From: Opitutaceae bacterium
Lineage (GTDB): Bacteria; Verrucomicrobiota; Verrucomicrobiia; Opitutales; Opitutaceae
Direction: 5' to 3'
DNA length: 64,000 bases
Assembly (NCBI GenBank): GCA_002694885.1
Contig: NZNM01000140.1
Location: 1 to 64,000, forward strand
Below the pieces are notes generated by a model. The model searched no databases, was not told the origin of the DNA, and saw only the letters and a list, made by a program, of their open reading frames with translations. The position numbers and the translations under genes are program-made. This document shows, one piece after another, positions 28,004 through 37,995 of this stretch; position 1 is the first letter of the stretch, and each line of letters opens with the position of its first letter.

Positions 28004-28864
28004 ATGAGCAGCCAACCATCAAGACTGGTCGCATTACTCTCCGGTCCCGACCAAAGGGGCCTTGTGGCCATGGTCTCCAACTGGATATTCGAGCGCCAAG
28101 GGAACATCATCCATGCCGACCAGCATCGCGACCAAGAGGAGGGCGTGTTTTTTCAGCGCATCGAGTGGGCTATTGAGCCAGATACCGATCCTGCCGAGGA
28201 AGCTGAAGCGTTCGGGGTGTTCGGCGACTCGCTAGGAATGCGCACTCAAGTCGCTATCGCCGGCGTGAAACCAAGGGTCGCCATTCTCGTTTCCAAAGCG
28301 GATCACTGTTTTCACGACTTGATGCTCCGCTGGAAAGCTGGGGACCACCCATGCGATATCGTCTTGGTGATCTCCAACCACGACGATCTAAGAGCCGCAT
28401 CAGAACAATACGGCGTTCACTACGAACACATTCCGGTGACAAAGGATACTAAGTCCGAAGCCGAGGCCCAACAGCTTTCACTGCTCAAGCAAAACGGCAT
28501 CGAACTAGTCATTATGGCTCGCTACATGCAAATCCTATCCAGCATCTTTCTCGATACCTTTGGCAAGCCCGTTATCAATATCCACCACTCGTTCCTACCC
28601 GCCTTCGCCGGGGCTAAGCCCTACCACCAGGCGCACAAAAAAGGAGTCAAACTGATCGGGGCCACGGCCCACTACACCACCGCCGATCTCGACCAAGGGC
28701 CAATAATCCACCAAGCTGTAGCCCAGATCACCCATCGTAACAGCGTTCGCGACCTCATCCGCAAAGGGCGAGACCTGGAAAAACTCACCCTAGCCCAAGC
28801 AGTTTCCTGGCACTTGGAAAACCGTATTCTCGTCTACGAGAACAAAACCGTGGTTTTCGATTAG
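28004..28864 (+). CDS. purU: Formyltetrahydrofolate deformylase
   Basis: The 286-residue protein has an N-terminal ACT domain (LVALLSGPDQRGLVAMVSNWIFERQGNI cut across residues 8-35) and a formyltransferase-like hydrolase domain with PKVAIL-type start, MARYMQILS, NIHHSFLPAF and GATAHYTTADLDQGPII. PurU hydrolyses 10-formyl-THF to formate and THF, balancing one-carbon pools and supplying formate for PurT. It begins 71 bp after carB and may share its transcript. Confidence 0.93.
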   Translation: MSSQPSRLVALLSGPDQRGLVAMVSNWIFERQGNIIHADQHRDQEEGVFFQRIEWAIEPDTDPAEEAEAFGVFGDSLGMRTQVAIAGVKPRVAILVSKADHCFHDLMLRWKAGDHPCDIVLVISNHDDLRAASEQYGVHYEHIPVTKDTKSEAEAQQLSLLKQNGIELVIMARYMQILSSIFLDTFGKPVINIHHSFLPAFAGAKPYHQAHKKGVKLIGATAHYTTADLDQGPIIHQAVAQITHRNSVRDLIRKGRDLEKLTLAQAVSWHLENRILVYENKTVVFD

Positions 28865-28878
28865 AGGAAATTCCGAGC

Positions 28879-29034
28879 TTATCGAAACCCACCGCGCCTA
28901 GTAAAATCAACCACCAGCTCTCCGCTATAACCCATCAGGCGACCAGTTTCCTGCATAACCTTAGACAAATAACTGGTCATATGCGGTGATCTTGCCCGCT
29001 TCTTACTCGTACTCGGGCGGTGGCCCCAATTCAT
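28879..29034 (-). CDS. Possible small ORF of unknown function
   Basis: A 51-codon frame starts at the ATG at 29034 (MNWGHRPSTSKKRARSPHM) and ends GGFR before a TAA. The frame is also open about 60 bases upstream without an ATG. It is basic and has no recognised family. It lies in the 277-bp gap after purU, which shows no other feature. It may be chance. Confidence 0.2.
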   Translation of the reverse strand: MNWGHRPSTSKKRARSPHMTSYLSKVMQETGRLMGYSGELVVDFTRRGGFR

Positions 29035-29141
29035 GCGGCAAGGGCCTGGTGTGGGAATCTTAGCCTTCCTGCTGCGAAATTGCTTTAAATTGGGCTGAAA
29101 ACGCGCTCAATCACCCATTCTCATCAACAAGCCCAGGTAAA

Positions 29142-29831
29142 ATGGCCCAATCAAAAGACGACAACCCGAAACCCAAAAGCGACGAGCGCAATATCGTGGA
29201 TGCCGCCGCATCAAGCGGAGCCGATCTCGAGGATCAGCTCGCTCTGATTTGGGAGGAGAACAAGAAATTCATCATTTACTGCGTAGCGGGCATCTTCGCC
29301 GTTTTCGGGATCTACCACTTCAGCAAATTCATGGTTGCCCAGGCTGAGGCCTCGCTTAAGGAGGATTATGCCTCGGCTGACGACAGTGCCTCCAAGCTAG
29401 TCTTTGCAGAAAAGGAATCTGGTAACCCGCTTGGCGGCTTCGCCTATAGCGAGCTGGCTGGAGAAGCTTATGAGAACGGGGATTTTCAAAAAGCGGCTGA
29501 TTACTATAGCAGCGCGGCGAAATCAGCGAAAGGGGCCATTCGGGACGCAGCTCTGATGGGGCAAGCCATGTCGTTGATGCAAAGCGGTCGCAGCGGAGAG
29601 GCCAGAGAGATTTTGGAAGATATCGCCTCCAATGAGGAGGCCGGAAACGCGGCTGAGGCACGATATCGCCTAGCGGAGCTGGCCGTTGCTGATGAAGATT
29701 ACGAAGTCGCTCGCAATCTTATTACCGAGATACAATCCAACTTTTCGCAAGAGACGTTTTATTGGATACAAAAAGCCATGTCTCTGCAGAGCAAACTGCC
29801 TCCAGTAGAGAACGCCGCTGGCGAAAGCTGA
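29142..29831 (+). CDS. Membrane-anchored TPR protein (YfgM-like)
   Basis: The 229-residue protein has a charged N-terminus, one membrane helix (FIIYCVAGIFAVFGIYHFS, about 46-64) and a periplasmic helical region with TPR-type units: GGFAYSELAGEAYENGDFQKAADYY and EARYRLAELAVADEDYEVAR in part. The layout matches YfgM-like proteins that act with the Sec translocon or periplasmic chaperones, but similarity is structural only. It stands alone, with repeats following it. Confidence 0.65.
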   Translation: MAQSKDDNPKPKSDERNIVDAAASSGADLEDQLALIWEENKKFIIYCVAGIFAVFGIYHFSKFMVAQAEASLKEDYASADDSASKLVFAEKESGNPLGGFAYSELAGEAYENGDFQKAADYYSSAAKSAKGAIRDAALMGQAMSLMQSGRSGEAREILEDIASNEEAGNAAEARYRLAELAVADEDYEVARNLITEIQSNFSQETFYWIQKAMSLQSKLPPVENAAGES

Positions 29832-29897
29832 GCGAATCGTGGCCACTCGGCATGGGCTGGATTCGGTTCGAGTTCTTCGGTGACAAGACTCACGCTA

Positions 29898-30047
29898 GTA
29901 GCGCGGTGCTTCAGCCCGCGTTCTACCTGTAAATGCATACTATCACGACGGGTCTGTCGTCTCTAGTTGACTGAACACACCTACGATCTCGGCTGACAAG
30001 GGACAGTCAGCCCTACCATTTAAACGCGGGCTGAAGCACCGCGCTAC
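29898..30047. repeat. BIME-like inverted pair of GTAG REPs, one overlapping the argG stop
   Basis: GTAGCGCGGTGCTTCAGCCC at 29898 and its exact inverse ending CTAC at 30047 share 25 bases (the full arms are 29898-29922 and 30023-30047). Between them a second palindrome has GGCTGAC (29991-29997) and GTCAGCC (30006-30012), then CTACC. The right arm includes the argG stop codon (30044-30046). The pair lies between convergent genes. Confidence 0.85.
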
Positions 30048-31273
30048 TGCTTGATAAATCCCTTTTGAGCTCCGAAACGAGCCCTCAACCGGAGTCCTTG
30101 TATGCGAATGAACCCTGTCGCATCATCAGGATTGTAGTCGCTTTGAACGCCCTCCATAGAGGCGACGTCTTCATCGTAAAGTGAATACGGGCTTTTGCGA
30201 CCTACAGTCGTTATGTTGCCCTTGTACAACTTGAGCCTAACTGTTCCAGCCACCGACTTTTGGCTATCATCAATCAAGGCCTGCAGGGCCTCCCGCTCGG
30301 GCGCATACCAGAAACCATTATAGACTAATTCCGCGTACTTCGGAATCAAACCGTCGCGCAGGTGTTCGAGATCCCGATCCATAGTCAGAGACTCGATCTG
30401 CTTGTGCCCCATCATTAGAATCGTCCCACCTGGCGTTTCATAGACTCCGCGGCTCTTCATGCCAACGAAGCGATTCTCGACGATATCCACTCGACCAATA
30501 CCGTGTTTGCCCGCCAGGGCGTTGAGCGTTTTCAAAACTTGAGCTGGGTTCATCGACTGGCCATCGACAGCGACGCAATCGCCTTTCTCGAATTCTAGAT
30601 CAACATATCGGGCTTCGTTCGGAGCGTCTTCAGGATCTACCGTCAACTTGTACATGTCTTTGTTGTCAGGCGTTGTCGGATCGAACCAGGGGTCTTCTAG
30701 TATGCCAGCTTCGTAGGATATATGGAGCAGATTCCTATCCATCGAGTAAGGCTTGGAAGCGGAAGCTTCCACGTTGATTCCATGCTCCGCGCAATAGCCG
30801 ATCATCTCGCTTCTGCCGGGAAAGGCGTTGCGGAAGACGTCCATTCGCCAGGGCGAAATAGTCTTCAGATCCGGGGCTAGAGCAGCATAGGAAAGCTCGA
30901 ACCTAACTTGATCGTTTCCTTTGCCAGTCGCGCCATGAGCCAAGGCGTCTGCCCCCACTTTGCGAGCCAGATCGATTTGGGCTTTCCCGATAAGAGGTCG
31001 AGCAATCGACGTTCCCAGAAAGTACTGGCCCTCGTATATCGCGTTGGCCCGCATGATGGGATAAATAAAATCCGCGGCAAACTCTTCCACCAAATCAAGC
31101 GTGTAATGCTCGCTCGCGCCCGTAGCTTTCGCCTTCTCTTCCAAGCCTTCCAGCTCTTCTTCTTGGCCAACATCCGCCGCGAAGGTGACAACTTCTGCAC
31201 TGTAGTGGTCTTTCAACCACCGAACAAGGACCGACGTATCGAGTCCACCTGAATAGGCTAGTACGATTTTCAT
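30044..31273 (-). CDS. argG: Argininosuccinate synthase
   Basis: The 409-residue ATP-dependent enzyme joins citrulline and aspartate. It shows the N-type ATP pyrophosphatase loop [10 protein letters not shown] (residues 5-14), [25 protein letters not shown] and the [15 protein letters not shown] segment. Length is normal. It is the last gene of the minus-strand arginine cluster, 275 bp after argF. Its TAG stop is formed by the GTAG end of an intergenic repeat, so the very C-terminus (FIKQ) may have been set by the repeat insertion. Confidence 0.96.
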   Translation of the reverse strand: MKIVLAYSGGLDTSVLVRWLKDHYSAEVVTFAADVGQEEELEGLEEKAKATGASEHYTLDLVEEFAADFIYPIMRANAIYEGQYFLGTSIARPLIGKAQIDLARKVGADALAHGATGKGNDQVRFELSYAALAPDLKTISPWRMDVFRNAFPGRSEMIGYCAEHGINVEASASKPYSMDRNLLHISYEAGILEDPWFDPTTPDNKDMYKLTVDPEDAPNEARYVDLEFEKGDCVAVDGQSMNPAQVLKTLNALAGKHGIGRVDIVENRFVGMKSRGVYETPGGTILMMGHKQIESLTMDRDLEHLRDGLIPKYAELVYNGFWYAPEREALQALIDDSQKSVAGTVRLKLYKGNITTVGRKSPYSLYDEDVASMEGVQSDYNPDDATGFIRIQGLRLRARFGAQKGFIKQ

Positions 31274-31296
31274 TAAAGTATAACTTTTGATTGATT

Positions 31297-31325
31297 AACC
31301 ACTAATCTCACGAATTCACACGAAC
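31297..31325. repeat. Dispersed repeat AACCACTAATCTCACGAATT
   Basis: This is a short repeat of the type found scattered in many verrucomicrobial genomes (AACCAC, TCACGAATT, CACACGAA). Only one clear copy is seen in this window, so the assignment rests on general recognition. Confidence 0.35.
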
Positions 31326-31399
31326 ATTTTTTTAAAATCTTAACTACAACTATTTTGTATCGAATCGCGGTCCACGCAAAGCGCGTGTACGTCAACTAA

Positions 31400-31533
31400 A
31401 GCTCGCCCGGAGGTCGAGCTCCACCTTTTGCAATGGATTCAAGGGTGGACCCCGATCCCGCGACTGCGGGAGCGGGTTTTTAAGCCTATACGAGTTAAGT
31501 TGAAACGCATGCGCTTTGCAGGACCGCTCCTAC
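31400..31533. repeat. Palindromic fragments between argG and argF
   Basis: AGCTCG (31400-31405) and CGAGCT (31415-31420) form a small hairpin followed by CCACC. Further right, AGGACCGCTCCTAC (31520-31533) is a half copy of the GTAGGAGCGG family seen at 16272, 40915 and 43040. The 275-bp gap has no gene. Confidence 0.5.
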
Positions 31534-31548
31534 AAGCTAAAAATCTCA

Positions 31549-32493
31549 TCACGCTTTGACGCCCTGGGCCAGTACTGCCATGATCGCTTTCTGGGTATGA
31601 AGCCGATTCTCGGCTTGATCGAAAATGATCGATTGGTCCCCATAGAGAACCTCCTCCTGTACTTCCATCCCCTTGTACGCAGGAAGGTCGTGCATGAATA
31701 GAGCGTCAGGCTTGCCCAATTTCATCAACTCCTTGGTCACCGAGTACGGCTTCATCACTTCGATGCGCTCAGCGGACTCTTCTTCCTGCCCCATACTCAC
31801 CCAGGTATCCGTGTAAAGAACGTCGGCATCGCGAGCCGCCTCCTCGGGGTCGCTGGTGAATTGGTAGCTTGGAGCATGTCCCGATTTTTGGAGCAGCTCC
31901 TGGATTTCATCGCCCGGGGCGTAGTCCGGCGGTCCCGCCAGAACGAGTTCCATTTGAAATAAGGCTGCTCCCAATATCCAGGAGTTGGCGATGTTGTTAG
32001 CTGTATCTCCGAAGTAGGCGATTTTCTTGCCCTCTAGCGACTCCATCAAGTCGCCCCCGCCCGACCATTTCTCAGCCATGGAGAACGCATCGGTAAAGGT
32101 CTGGCAAGGATGCAGAAGATCAGTCAGAGCATTGACTACTGGTATCGTCCCCATTTGGGCCAGCTCTTCCAATTCGCTATGTTCGTATGTGCGCACGATC
32201 AAGCCGTGCACGAATCTCGATAGAACATTAGCGGTGTCGTAAATCGATTCGCCTCGCCCCAATTGGATATCATTTTTGTTCAGGAATATCGGATGTCCGC
32301 CTAGCTCGTGGATCCCAACGTCAAAGGAAACGCGGGTACGCGTACTGGACTTGGAAAAGATCATCGCCCAGGTCTGGCCTTTCAATGATGGAGGCGTGTG
32401 GCGGCCGCGGCCTTGCTTAAAGCTCCGAGCCAAAGCGAATACTTCGCTCGCTTGGTGCGGAGCAAAATCGGTTTCTTTTAAAAAGTGAGCCAT
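31549..32493 (-). CDS. argF: Ornithine carbamoyltransferase (HDLP variant)
   Basis: The 314-residue enzyme makes citrulline from ornithine and carbamoyl phosphate. It has the carbamoyl-phosphate motif SSTRTR (about 49-54), the LLHPCQ loop, and the DTWVSMGQE ornithine-side loop. The second signature, normally HCLP, reads HDLP at residues 268-271: Asp replaces the usual Cys. Position in an arginine operon after argD supports the assignment as OTCase, though the substitution leaves some room for a variant substrate. It lies 32 bp after argD. Confidence 0.92.
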   Translation of the reverse strand: MAHFLKETDFAPHQASEVFALARSFKQGRGRHTPPSLKGQTWAMIFSKSSTRTRVSFDVGIHELGGHPIFLNKNDIQLGRGESIYDTANVLSRFVHGLIVRTYEHSELEELAQMGTIPVVNALTDLLHPCQTFTDAFSMAEKWSGGGDLMESLEGKKIAYFGDTANNIANSWILGAALFQMELVLAGPPDYAPGDEIQELLQKSGHAPSYQFTSDPEEAARDADVLYTDTWVSMGQEEESAERIEVMKPYSVTKELMKLGKPDALFMHDLPAYKGMEVQEEVLYGDQSIIFDQAENRLHTQKAIMAVLAQGVKA

Positions 32494-32525
32494 TATATTT
32501 AGTTATCTAAAGCTAGTGTGTTCAA

Positions 32526-33761
32526 TTAAGCGCTCTGAGTTTCAGGCAGCGTTGCCGACCGGTTTTTAATTACGCTCTCGAATATACCGAGCGCTTCATC
32601 AAAGTCGTCTTTCGTCGCGGTCAAAGCCGGCAGGAATCGGATTACATTGGATCCAGCCGGTGGGACAATGAGACCATTGTCTCTTAGTTGAGTGACCACT
32701 TCGGCTGGGGATTCCGCGATTTGAATACCAATCATGAAACCGAGACCTCTAACATCAAAGATATAGTTCGGATTCTTCGATTTCAGTTCAGCCAATCGCT
32801 GCATGACATAAGCGCCGTTATCTATGACATTCTCCAGAAGGCCTTCATCTTCGATCGTCTCTATAACCGTCAACGCGGCAGCGGAAATCAAGGGGGTTCC
32901 ACCGAATGTGGTGCCGTGGCTACCCGGCTTAAAAAGCTTTGCGTATTGATCGCTCACCCAAACTCCACCTATGGGAACTCCACCTCCTAAACCCTTGGCC
33001 ATTCCAATGGCGTCTGGTTCTATTCCCGCATGTTCGAACGCGAAAAAGCGTCCAGTCCGGCCAAGCCCGCATTGCACTTCGTCGATCATGAGCAAGACTT
33101 CCCTTTCCGAACAAAGGCTGCGCAAATCTTTCAAAAACGGTTTCTCCGCTGGGTAAACTCCCCCTTCTCCCTGTATCGTTTCAATAAATACAGCAGCAGT
33201 ATTCGCATCTATGGCAGCGGCAAAACTGTCGATATCATTTAGCTCAGCAAAAGCGAATCCTTCGACAAGAGGAGAGAACCCCTGACGCACGTTTTCCTTA
33301 GGCGTCGCGCTCATGCCTCCGAATGTCCGTCCATGAAAGGCATTCTTGGCGCAAACTATTTTGTATTGCTTGCCATCCTGGCCAGACTTTTGGCAGCCAT
33401 GGAGTCGGGCTAATTTAATCAGGGCTTCGTTCGCTTCCGTTCCGCTGTTGCAGAAAAACACTTTTCCGTTGCCGCCCGCTTTTCCATTTAGCTTAGCCGC
33501 CAACCGGGCTTGAACATCGTTTCGATAGAGATTGCTAACGCAGATGAGTTCGTTGACCTGCTCTTCGATAGCGGCTACTAGTTTGGGGTGACAATGTCCC
33601 AAGCTGGTTACAGCGATGGCCGAACAAAAATCTAGATACTCTTTACCTGAATCATCCCACAAACGCAAACCGCGACCACGGGCAAAGGTGATGGGCGGCA
33701 ATCCGTAATTGCCGAGTACGTTGTCCTTGTAGAGCTGCTCGGTATTCGTATTCGCGTTCAT
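32526..33761 (-). CDS. argD: Acetylornithine aminotransferase
   Basis: The 411-residue class III PLP aminotransferase has FCNSGTEANEALIKLAR, the FHGRTFGGMSAT loop, the cofactor Asp in LLMIDEVQCGLGRTG and the Schiff-base Lys in IGMAKGLGGGVP. It converts N-acetylglutamate semialdehyde to N-acetylornithine. It lies between argB (39 bp upstream) and argF in the same transcript. Confidence 0.95.
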   Translation of the reverse strand: MNANTNTEQLYKDNVLGNYGLPPITFARGRGLRLWDDSGKEYLDFCSAIAVTSLGHCHPKLVAAIEEQVNELICVSNLYRNDVQARLAAKLNGKAGGNGKVFFCNSGTEANEALIKLARLHGCQKSGQDGKQYKIVCAKNAFHGRTFGGMSATPKENVRQGFSPLVEGFAFAELNDIDSFAAAIDANTAAVFIETIQGEGGVYPAEKPFLKDLRSLCSEREVLLMIDEVQCGLGRTGRFFAFEHAGIEPDAIGMAKGLGGGVPIGGVWVSDQYAKLFKPGSHGTTFGGTPLISAAALTVIETIEDEGLLENVIDNGAYVMQRLAELKSKNPNYIFDVRGLGFMIGIQIAESPAEVVTQLRDNGLIVPPAGSNVIRFLPALTATKDDFDEALGIFESVIKNRSATLPETQSA

Positions 33762-33800
33762 GATAACAATGTTTGGGATCAGGCCTTTTCCCGCGGGCGA

Positions 33801-34694
33801 TCAATGCACGATCTCCGTGCCGATCCCCTTGTCGGTAAAGATTTCCAGCAACAAACTATGGGGCAATCTCCCATCGATGAAGTGAACCCGGTGCACACCC
33901 GCATCCAGAGCTTTCATCGAACTGTCGATTTTCGGCAGCATCCCAGCGCTAATTGTACCGTTGGCTTTGAGCGTATCCACATCCACGACTTTAAGCGTGG
34001 ATATGAGAGAGTCCATATCCTCGGGATCGCTCAGCAAGCCAGGGACATCGCTCAAGTAGACCAAGCGCCTGGCCCTTAAAGCAGTAGCAACGCAGGCCGC
34101 GGCAACATCGGCATTCACGTTGTAGAGCGCCCCATCCTTACCTTTGGCTACCGGAGAGATTACGGGCGTATAGTCGTCGGAAATCGCTTTTTCAATGGAG
34201 CGAGTATGGACTGAAACGATATTGCCAACGAAACCAAGATCGACGGCCTTTCCATGACTATCTACTGAGTATTTCTCTCCCTCAAAAACCGTGGGACCTG
34301 GGATGCCGATTGGCCGGTCATTCCTGATTTGCAGCATCTCGCAAACTTCTCCATTGACCTTCCGGCTCAGCACGTCGTCGACAACCTTTACTGTATCCGC
34401 ATCCGTATAACGAAGCCCATTGACGAATTTCGCTTCGATCCCTTTTTCATTAAGGGCCCGGCTGATCGCTTTGCCGCCCCCATGAACTACCACTGCATGG
34501 ATACCAACGGCAGAGAGAAAAGCGATGTCGCCGGCCACTCGGGATCTAATTTCAGGATCTGGATCGTCCATAAAACTTCCGCCGTATTTCACCACGAATA
34601 CTGCGCCTCTAAACTCTTGGACGTATGGTAGGGCTTCTACCAATACGGCAGCCTTCGAAATGATATCCTGCATGTGATCCGAATCCATCAGCAA
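33801..34694 (-). CDS. argB: Acetylglutamate kinase
   Basis: The 297-residue amino-acid kinase phosphorylates N-acetylglutamate. It shows [12 protein letters not shown] (phosphate site), [14 protein letters not shown], and LSDVPGLL, with the [13 protein letters not shown] segment near the end. It starts seven bases after the argJ stop, so the genes are tightly coupled. An N-terminal helix precedes the kinase core, as in arginine-sensitive hexameric forms, so feedback control by arginine is possible (inference). Confidence 0.95.
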   Translation of the reverse strand: MLMDSDHMQDIISKAAVLVEALPYVQEFRGAVFVVKYGGSFMDDPDPEIRSRVAGDIAFLSAVGIHAVVVHGGGKAISRALNEKGIEAKFVNGLRYTDADTVKVVDDVLSRKVNGEVCEMLQIRNDRPIGIPGPTVFEGEKYSVDSHGKAVDLGFVGNIVSVHTRSIEKAISDDYTPVISPVAKGKDGALYNVNADVAAACVATALRARRLVYLSDVPGLLSDPEDMDSLISTLKVVDVDTLKANGTISAGMLPKIDSSMKALDAGVHRVHFIDGRLPHSLLLEIFTDKGIGTEIVH

Positions 34695-34701
34695 TCCACT
34701 T

Positions 34702-35922
34702 TCACTCGCTTTTGTTAAAGTCGACGTAACCTTCCGTTAGATCTGTTGATCTCAACCTGAACTGCCCATCGCCTTGATGGAGATTGATTTTGATCGAGAA
34801 CCGAGATCTTGATACGATTTCCTTCCAGAGAGGCTTGTTTTCCGGAACAGGATCTCCTCCAATCAATGCAGGTGTATCATCATAGCTGATATCTATCACA
34901 TGCTGATCGATCATGGCTTCGGCATACCCCAACGCATCCATCAGCCGCCCCCAATTGGGATCGCTCCCATACCAGGAGGTTTTAACCAACAAGGAGTTAC
35001 CGATCGCCCGGCTCACATTCTCAGCCTCCTGATCATTTGCCGCCCCGGATATGAGAATCTCTACGACTTTGGTGATCCGCTCGCCATCGGCTACGATCTT
35101 TTCTGCTAGACAATCGCAAACCTCGAAAAGCGCTTGCTCGAATAGGGGTTCACTTTCGCCATTGAGCTCTACCCCGGACTGTCCGTTTGCCAACAAGAGC
35201 ACCGTGTCGTTTGTACTCATGTCTCCATCCACCGTTATGGCGTTGAACGTGCGATCTGTAACGGATGTCAGCACCAATTTGAGCGACTCGGAGCTAGCCT
35301 GAACGTCCGTCGTCAAAAAGGCCAGCATGGTAGCCATATCCGGTTGAATCATACCCGCTCCTTTAGCAGCCCCGCCAATGGTTACTGTCTTTCCATCTAC
35401 CAAGAAGGTGGCAGTCGCGGTTTTCGTTCTCGTATCGGAAGTCAGGATGCTGGACGCGAATTCGATTCCTTCATTGGCGCCTTGCCTAGCCGCTTCACCA
35501 ATTTCTTCGATCCCCGGCTTTAGCCGATCCATGGGAAGCAAATCCCCTATTCTGCCCGTCGAGCAAACTAGGAAAGAGTTCTCCGCACTGCCAGTAGACG
35601 ATACAGCGAATCTAAGCATTTCACGAGAATCCGCCATTCCTTGCTTCCCGGTGCAAGCATTGGCATTTCCACTATTAACGATAACTCCGTGGATATCTCT
35701 ACCAGTATCCAGAATTCGCTGGCAGTCTAAAACTGGAGCTGCCTTGACAGCGTTTTTAGTAAAGACGCCAGCGGCGGAGCAAGGCGTTTCAGAATAGATA
35801 ATCCCTGTATCGAGTCGCCCATCTTGCTTACCTCTGATATCAGAATGGGTAGCCGCGGCGCAAAACCCTTTGGGTTCCGTAATCCCTCCAGTATCCACTT
35901 TGAATTCTATAGTCTTATCCAT
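34702..35922 (-). CDS. argJ: Bifunctional ornithine acetyltransferase / N-acetylglutamate synthase
   Basis: The 406-residue protein carries the autocleavage site [14 protein letters not shown] with nucleophile Thr198; self-cleavage yields alpha and beta chains. It moves the acetyl group from acetylornithine back to glutamate, allowing the cyclic pathway. The start overlaps the end of argC by eight bases. A separate argA or argE is not present in the cluster, which fits an argJ-based cycle. Confidence 0.95.
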   Translation of the reverse strand: MDKTIEFKVDTGGITEPKGFCAAATHSDIRGKQDGRLDTGIIYSETPCSAAGVFTKNAVKAAPVLDCQRILDTGRDIHGVIVNSGNANACTGKQGMADSREMLRFAVSSTGSAENSFLVCSTGRIGDLLPMDRLKPGIEEIGEAARQGANEGIEFASSILTSDTRTKTATATFLVDGKTVTIGGAAKGAGMIQPDMATMLAFLTTDVQASSESLKLVLTSVTDRTFNAITVDGDMSTNDTVLLLANGQSGVELNGESEPLFEQALFEVCDCLAEKIVADGERITKVVEILISGAANDQEAENVSRAIGNSLLVKTSWYGSDPNWGRLMDALGYAEAMIDQHVIDISYDDTPALIGGDPVPENKPLWKEIVSRSRFSIKINLHQGDGQFRLRSTDLTEGYVDFNKSE

Positions 35923-36946
35923 GGGTCAACCCCTCAGTCTCGTCCCATCCTTGCCAGAGATTCATGATTTGAACCGCTTGACCGGCCAAGCCCTTCATCA
36001 AATTGTCTTCAGCCGAGGTGATAACGAAATTCCCGGTCCGCTCATCTTTGATAGCCGAGATATCGATTCTGTTGGTATCGATCGTATATTTGGATTCCGG
36101 CCGCGTATCCGCTGGTAGAATATGCACAAATGGACGTTTACCATACCAATTTTCCCAGGCGCTATAGAGATCATCAATCGACGCTCCCGATGATGGTACC
36201 GTAATCGTGGTTATAATACCGCGATTCATTGGGGCCAAGTGAGGATTGAACTGCAAAACGACCTCACCCTGGCCCGCTTGTCCAAGTTGCTCCTCGATCT
36301 CCGATAAATGCCGATGCTTGGGAATCCCATAGGCCTTGGCGCTCTCATTAACTTCGCAATAAGAGAAGGATGCGCTCGATTGCTTACCCGCTCCACTCAC
36401 GCCGCTAAATGAATTAGCCACTATCCCCGAAGTTCCTACGATCTTTGCGCTAATGAGGGGGAACAAAGGCACCAGAATACTCGTTGGGTAGCATCCCGGG
36501 CAGGCGAAAACGGACGCGTCCGTCCACCCATCTTTGGCGATTTCCGGGAGGACGTACACAGCCCGGCTTAGAACGTCCGTATCTGGATGTGGTTGGCCAT
36601 AGTACTCTTCATAGATCGCCGGGTCGGATATCCGAAAATCCGCGCTACAGTCAATAACCTGTTTACCCGAGCGGGCAATCGGCCCCGCATACTCCGAGGC
36701 CACACCGTGTGGCACGGCAAGAAAGACGCATTCGATGTCATCCCTAGCAGCAATCGCTTCAGGATCGGATTTCTCGAACACCAATCCGTCTAGCGATCCT
36801 CGGAGCTGAGGCATGACCTGACTGACCGGCTTACCCGCTTCGCTTCTCGAGGTGATGGCCACGAGATTCGCTTTCGGATGAGCCGCTAGGAGTTTGACGA
36901 GGACTTCCCCGCCATATCCTGATGCCCCTACGATTGCTGTGTTCAT
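35915..36946 (-). CDS. argC: N-acetyl-gamma-glutamyl-phosphate reductase
   Basis: The 343-residue NADPH-dependent enzyme has the dinucleotide motif IVGASGYGGEVLVKLL at the N-terminus and the catalytic Cys in VFACPGCYPTS, with HRHLSEIEEQL later. It is the first gene of the arginine cluster argC-J-B-D-F-G. A terminator for rpsI lies just upstream, so transcription probably starts in the 90-bp gap 36947-37035. No arginine-repressor box was recognised. Confidence 0.95.
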   Translation of the reverse strand: MNTAIVGASGYGGEVLVKLLAAHPKANLVAITSRSEAGKPVSQVMPQLRGSLDGLVFEKSDPEAIAARDDIECVFLAVPHGVASEYAGPIARSGKQVIDCSADFRISDPAIYEEYYGQPHPDTDVLSRAVYVLPEIAKDGWTDASVFACPGCYPTSILVPLFPLISAKIVGTSGIVANSFSGVSGAGKQSSASFSYCEVNESAKAYGIPKHRHLSEIEEQLGQAGQGEVVLQFNPHLAPMNRGIITTITVPSSGASIDDLYSAWENWYGKRPFVHILPADTRPESKYTIDTNRIDISAIKDERTGNFVITSAEDNLMKGLAGQAVQIMNLWQGWDETEGLTHG

Positions 36947-36968
36947 TTGATTCTGAGGTTAGTTGAAA

Positions 36969-37013
36969 ATAAAAAGACCCTCCACGGTTGATAAACCAGA
37001 GAGGGCCTTTTGG
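36969..37013 (-). terminator. Rho-independent terminator after rpsI
   Basis: On the minus strand, GGCCCTCTCTGG pairs imperfectly with CCGTGGAGGGTC and is followed by TTTTTATTTT. It lies about 25 bp after the rpsI stop and separates the ribosomal genes from argC. Confidence 0.8.
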
Positions 37014-37035
37014 AAAAATTCTTTCTGAAAGTAGC

Positions 37036-37434
37036 TTAACGCTTGGAGAATTGGAATTTCTTACGCGCTCCTGGTTGTCCCGACTTTTTACGTTCCTTCA
37101 TTCGGGGATCTCGAGTGAGATGTCCCGCTTGCTTCAAGGGCGTTCGCAGTTCGCCATCGAACTTTAGCAACGCTCTAGCGATACCAAGCGCCAATGCGCC
37201 AGCCTGACCGCTGTCACCGCCGCCATGGACTTTCGCTTCCATGTCAAACTTGTCCTTCGCTTCGATAGTCGCGAGTGGAAGCAAGGCGAAACGAGAGAAG
37301 TTCTCGTGGGAAAAGAATTCATCAACGGATTTGTCGTTAATGCTGACCTTGCCGCTGCCTTCGATCAAACGAACGCGAGCGACTGCGGTCTTGCGACGTC
37401 CGGTTCCGAGGTAAACGCTTTTGGTTTCTGCCAT
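37036..37434 (-). CDS. rpsI: Ribosomal protein uS9
   Basis: The 132-residue protein has the uS9 pattern: GTGRRKTAVARVRLIEGSGK at the N-terminus, HGGGDSGQAGALALGIARAL in the middle, and the basic tail ending KKFQFSKR that reaches the P-site tRNA. It follows rplM by 22 bp, the standard rplM-rpsI operon. Confidence 0.97.
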   Translation of the reverse strand: MAETKSVYLGTGRRKTAVARVRLIEGSGKVSINDKSVDEFFSHENFSRFALLPLATIEAKDKFDMEAKVHGGGDSGQAGALALGIARALLKFDGELRTPLKQAGHLTRDPRMKERKKSGQPGARKKFQFSKR

Positions 37435-37456
37435 TTTCTAGAGGGCTTGTGTAAAA

Positions 37457-37885
37457 TTAAAGGGATACTGCCTTTGGCTCTTGGGCTTGGTGAGGATGCT
37501 CTTCCCCTGCGTAAACTTTGAGCTTGGTGAGCATCTTCCGGGCAAGACGATTCTTGGGGAGCATCCCCTTAACCGCGTGCTTGACGACGAAATCCGGCTG
37601 ACGGGCTTGCATCTGAGAAACGCTGAGGTGTTTTTCGCCACCTACGTAGCCACTGTAGAACATATACTGCTTTTGCTCTTCCTTCTTACCGGTCAGGACG
37701 ATCTTGTCGGCATTGATGACGACAACGAAATTGCCCGTGTCCACATGAGGCGTGTAGGTCGGCTTATCCCGACCTCTTAGCAGATTGGCTATCTTGACCG
37801 CTAATCGACCGAGAACCTGGTCCTTCGCGTCGACGATGACCCAGTCGCGTTTTACGGTTTCTTTCTTGGCAAGATACGTTTTCAT
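37457..37885 (-). CDS. rplM: Ribosomal protein uL13
   Basis: The 142-residue protein shows [40 protein letters not shown] in part, [21 protein letters not shown] and [13 protein letters not shown], all typical of uL13. It is the first gene of the rplM-rpsI operon. TTGACA lies on the minus strand about 50 bp upstream, a possible -35 element, but no good -10 was found. Confidence 0.97.
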   Translation of the reverse strand: MKTYLAKKETVKRDWVIVDAKDQVLGRLAVKIANLLRGRDKPTYTPHVDTGNFVVVINADKIVLTGKKEEQKQYMFYSGYVGGEKHLSVSQMQARQPDFVVKHAVKGMLPKNRLARKMLTKLKVYAGEEHPHQAQEPKAVSL

Positions 37886-37995
37886 CGGATTTCGAGAAAA
37901 AGAGGGAAACTCCTAGGCTCTCGCAAAGGCATGTCAACGATTTTGAGAGTTTTTTTGGCCCGCTTGTGAGGAGTTTGGCTTCTTCTGTGAGTTTG

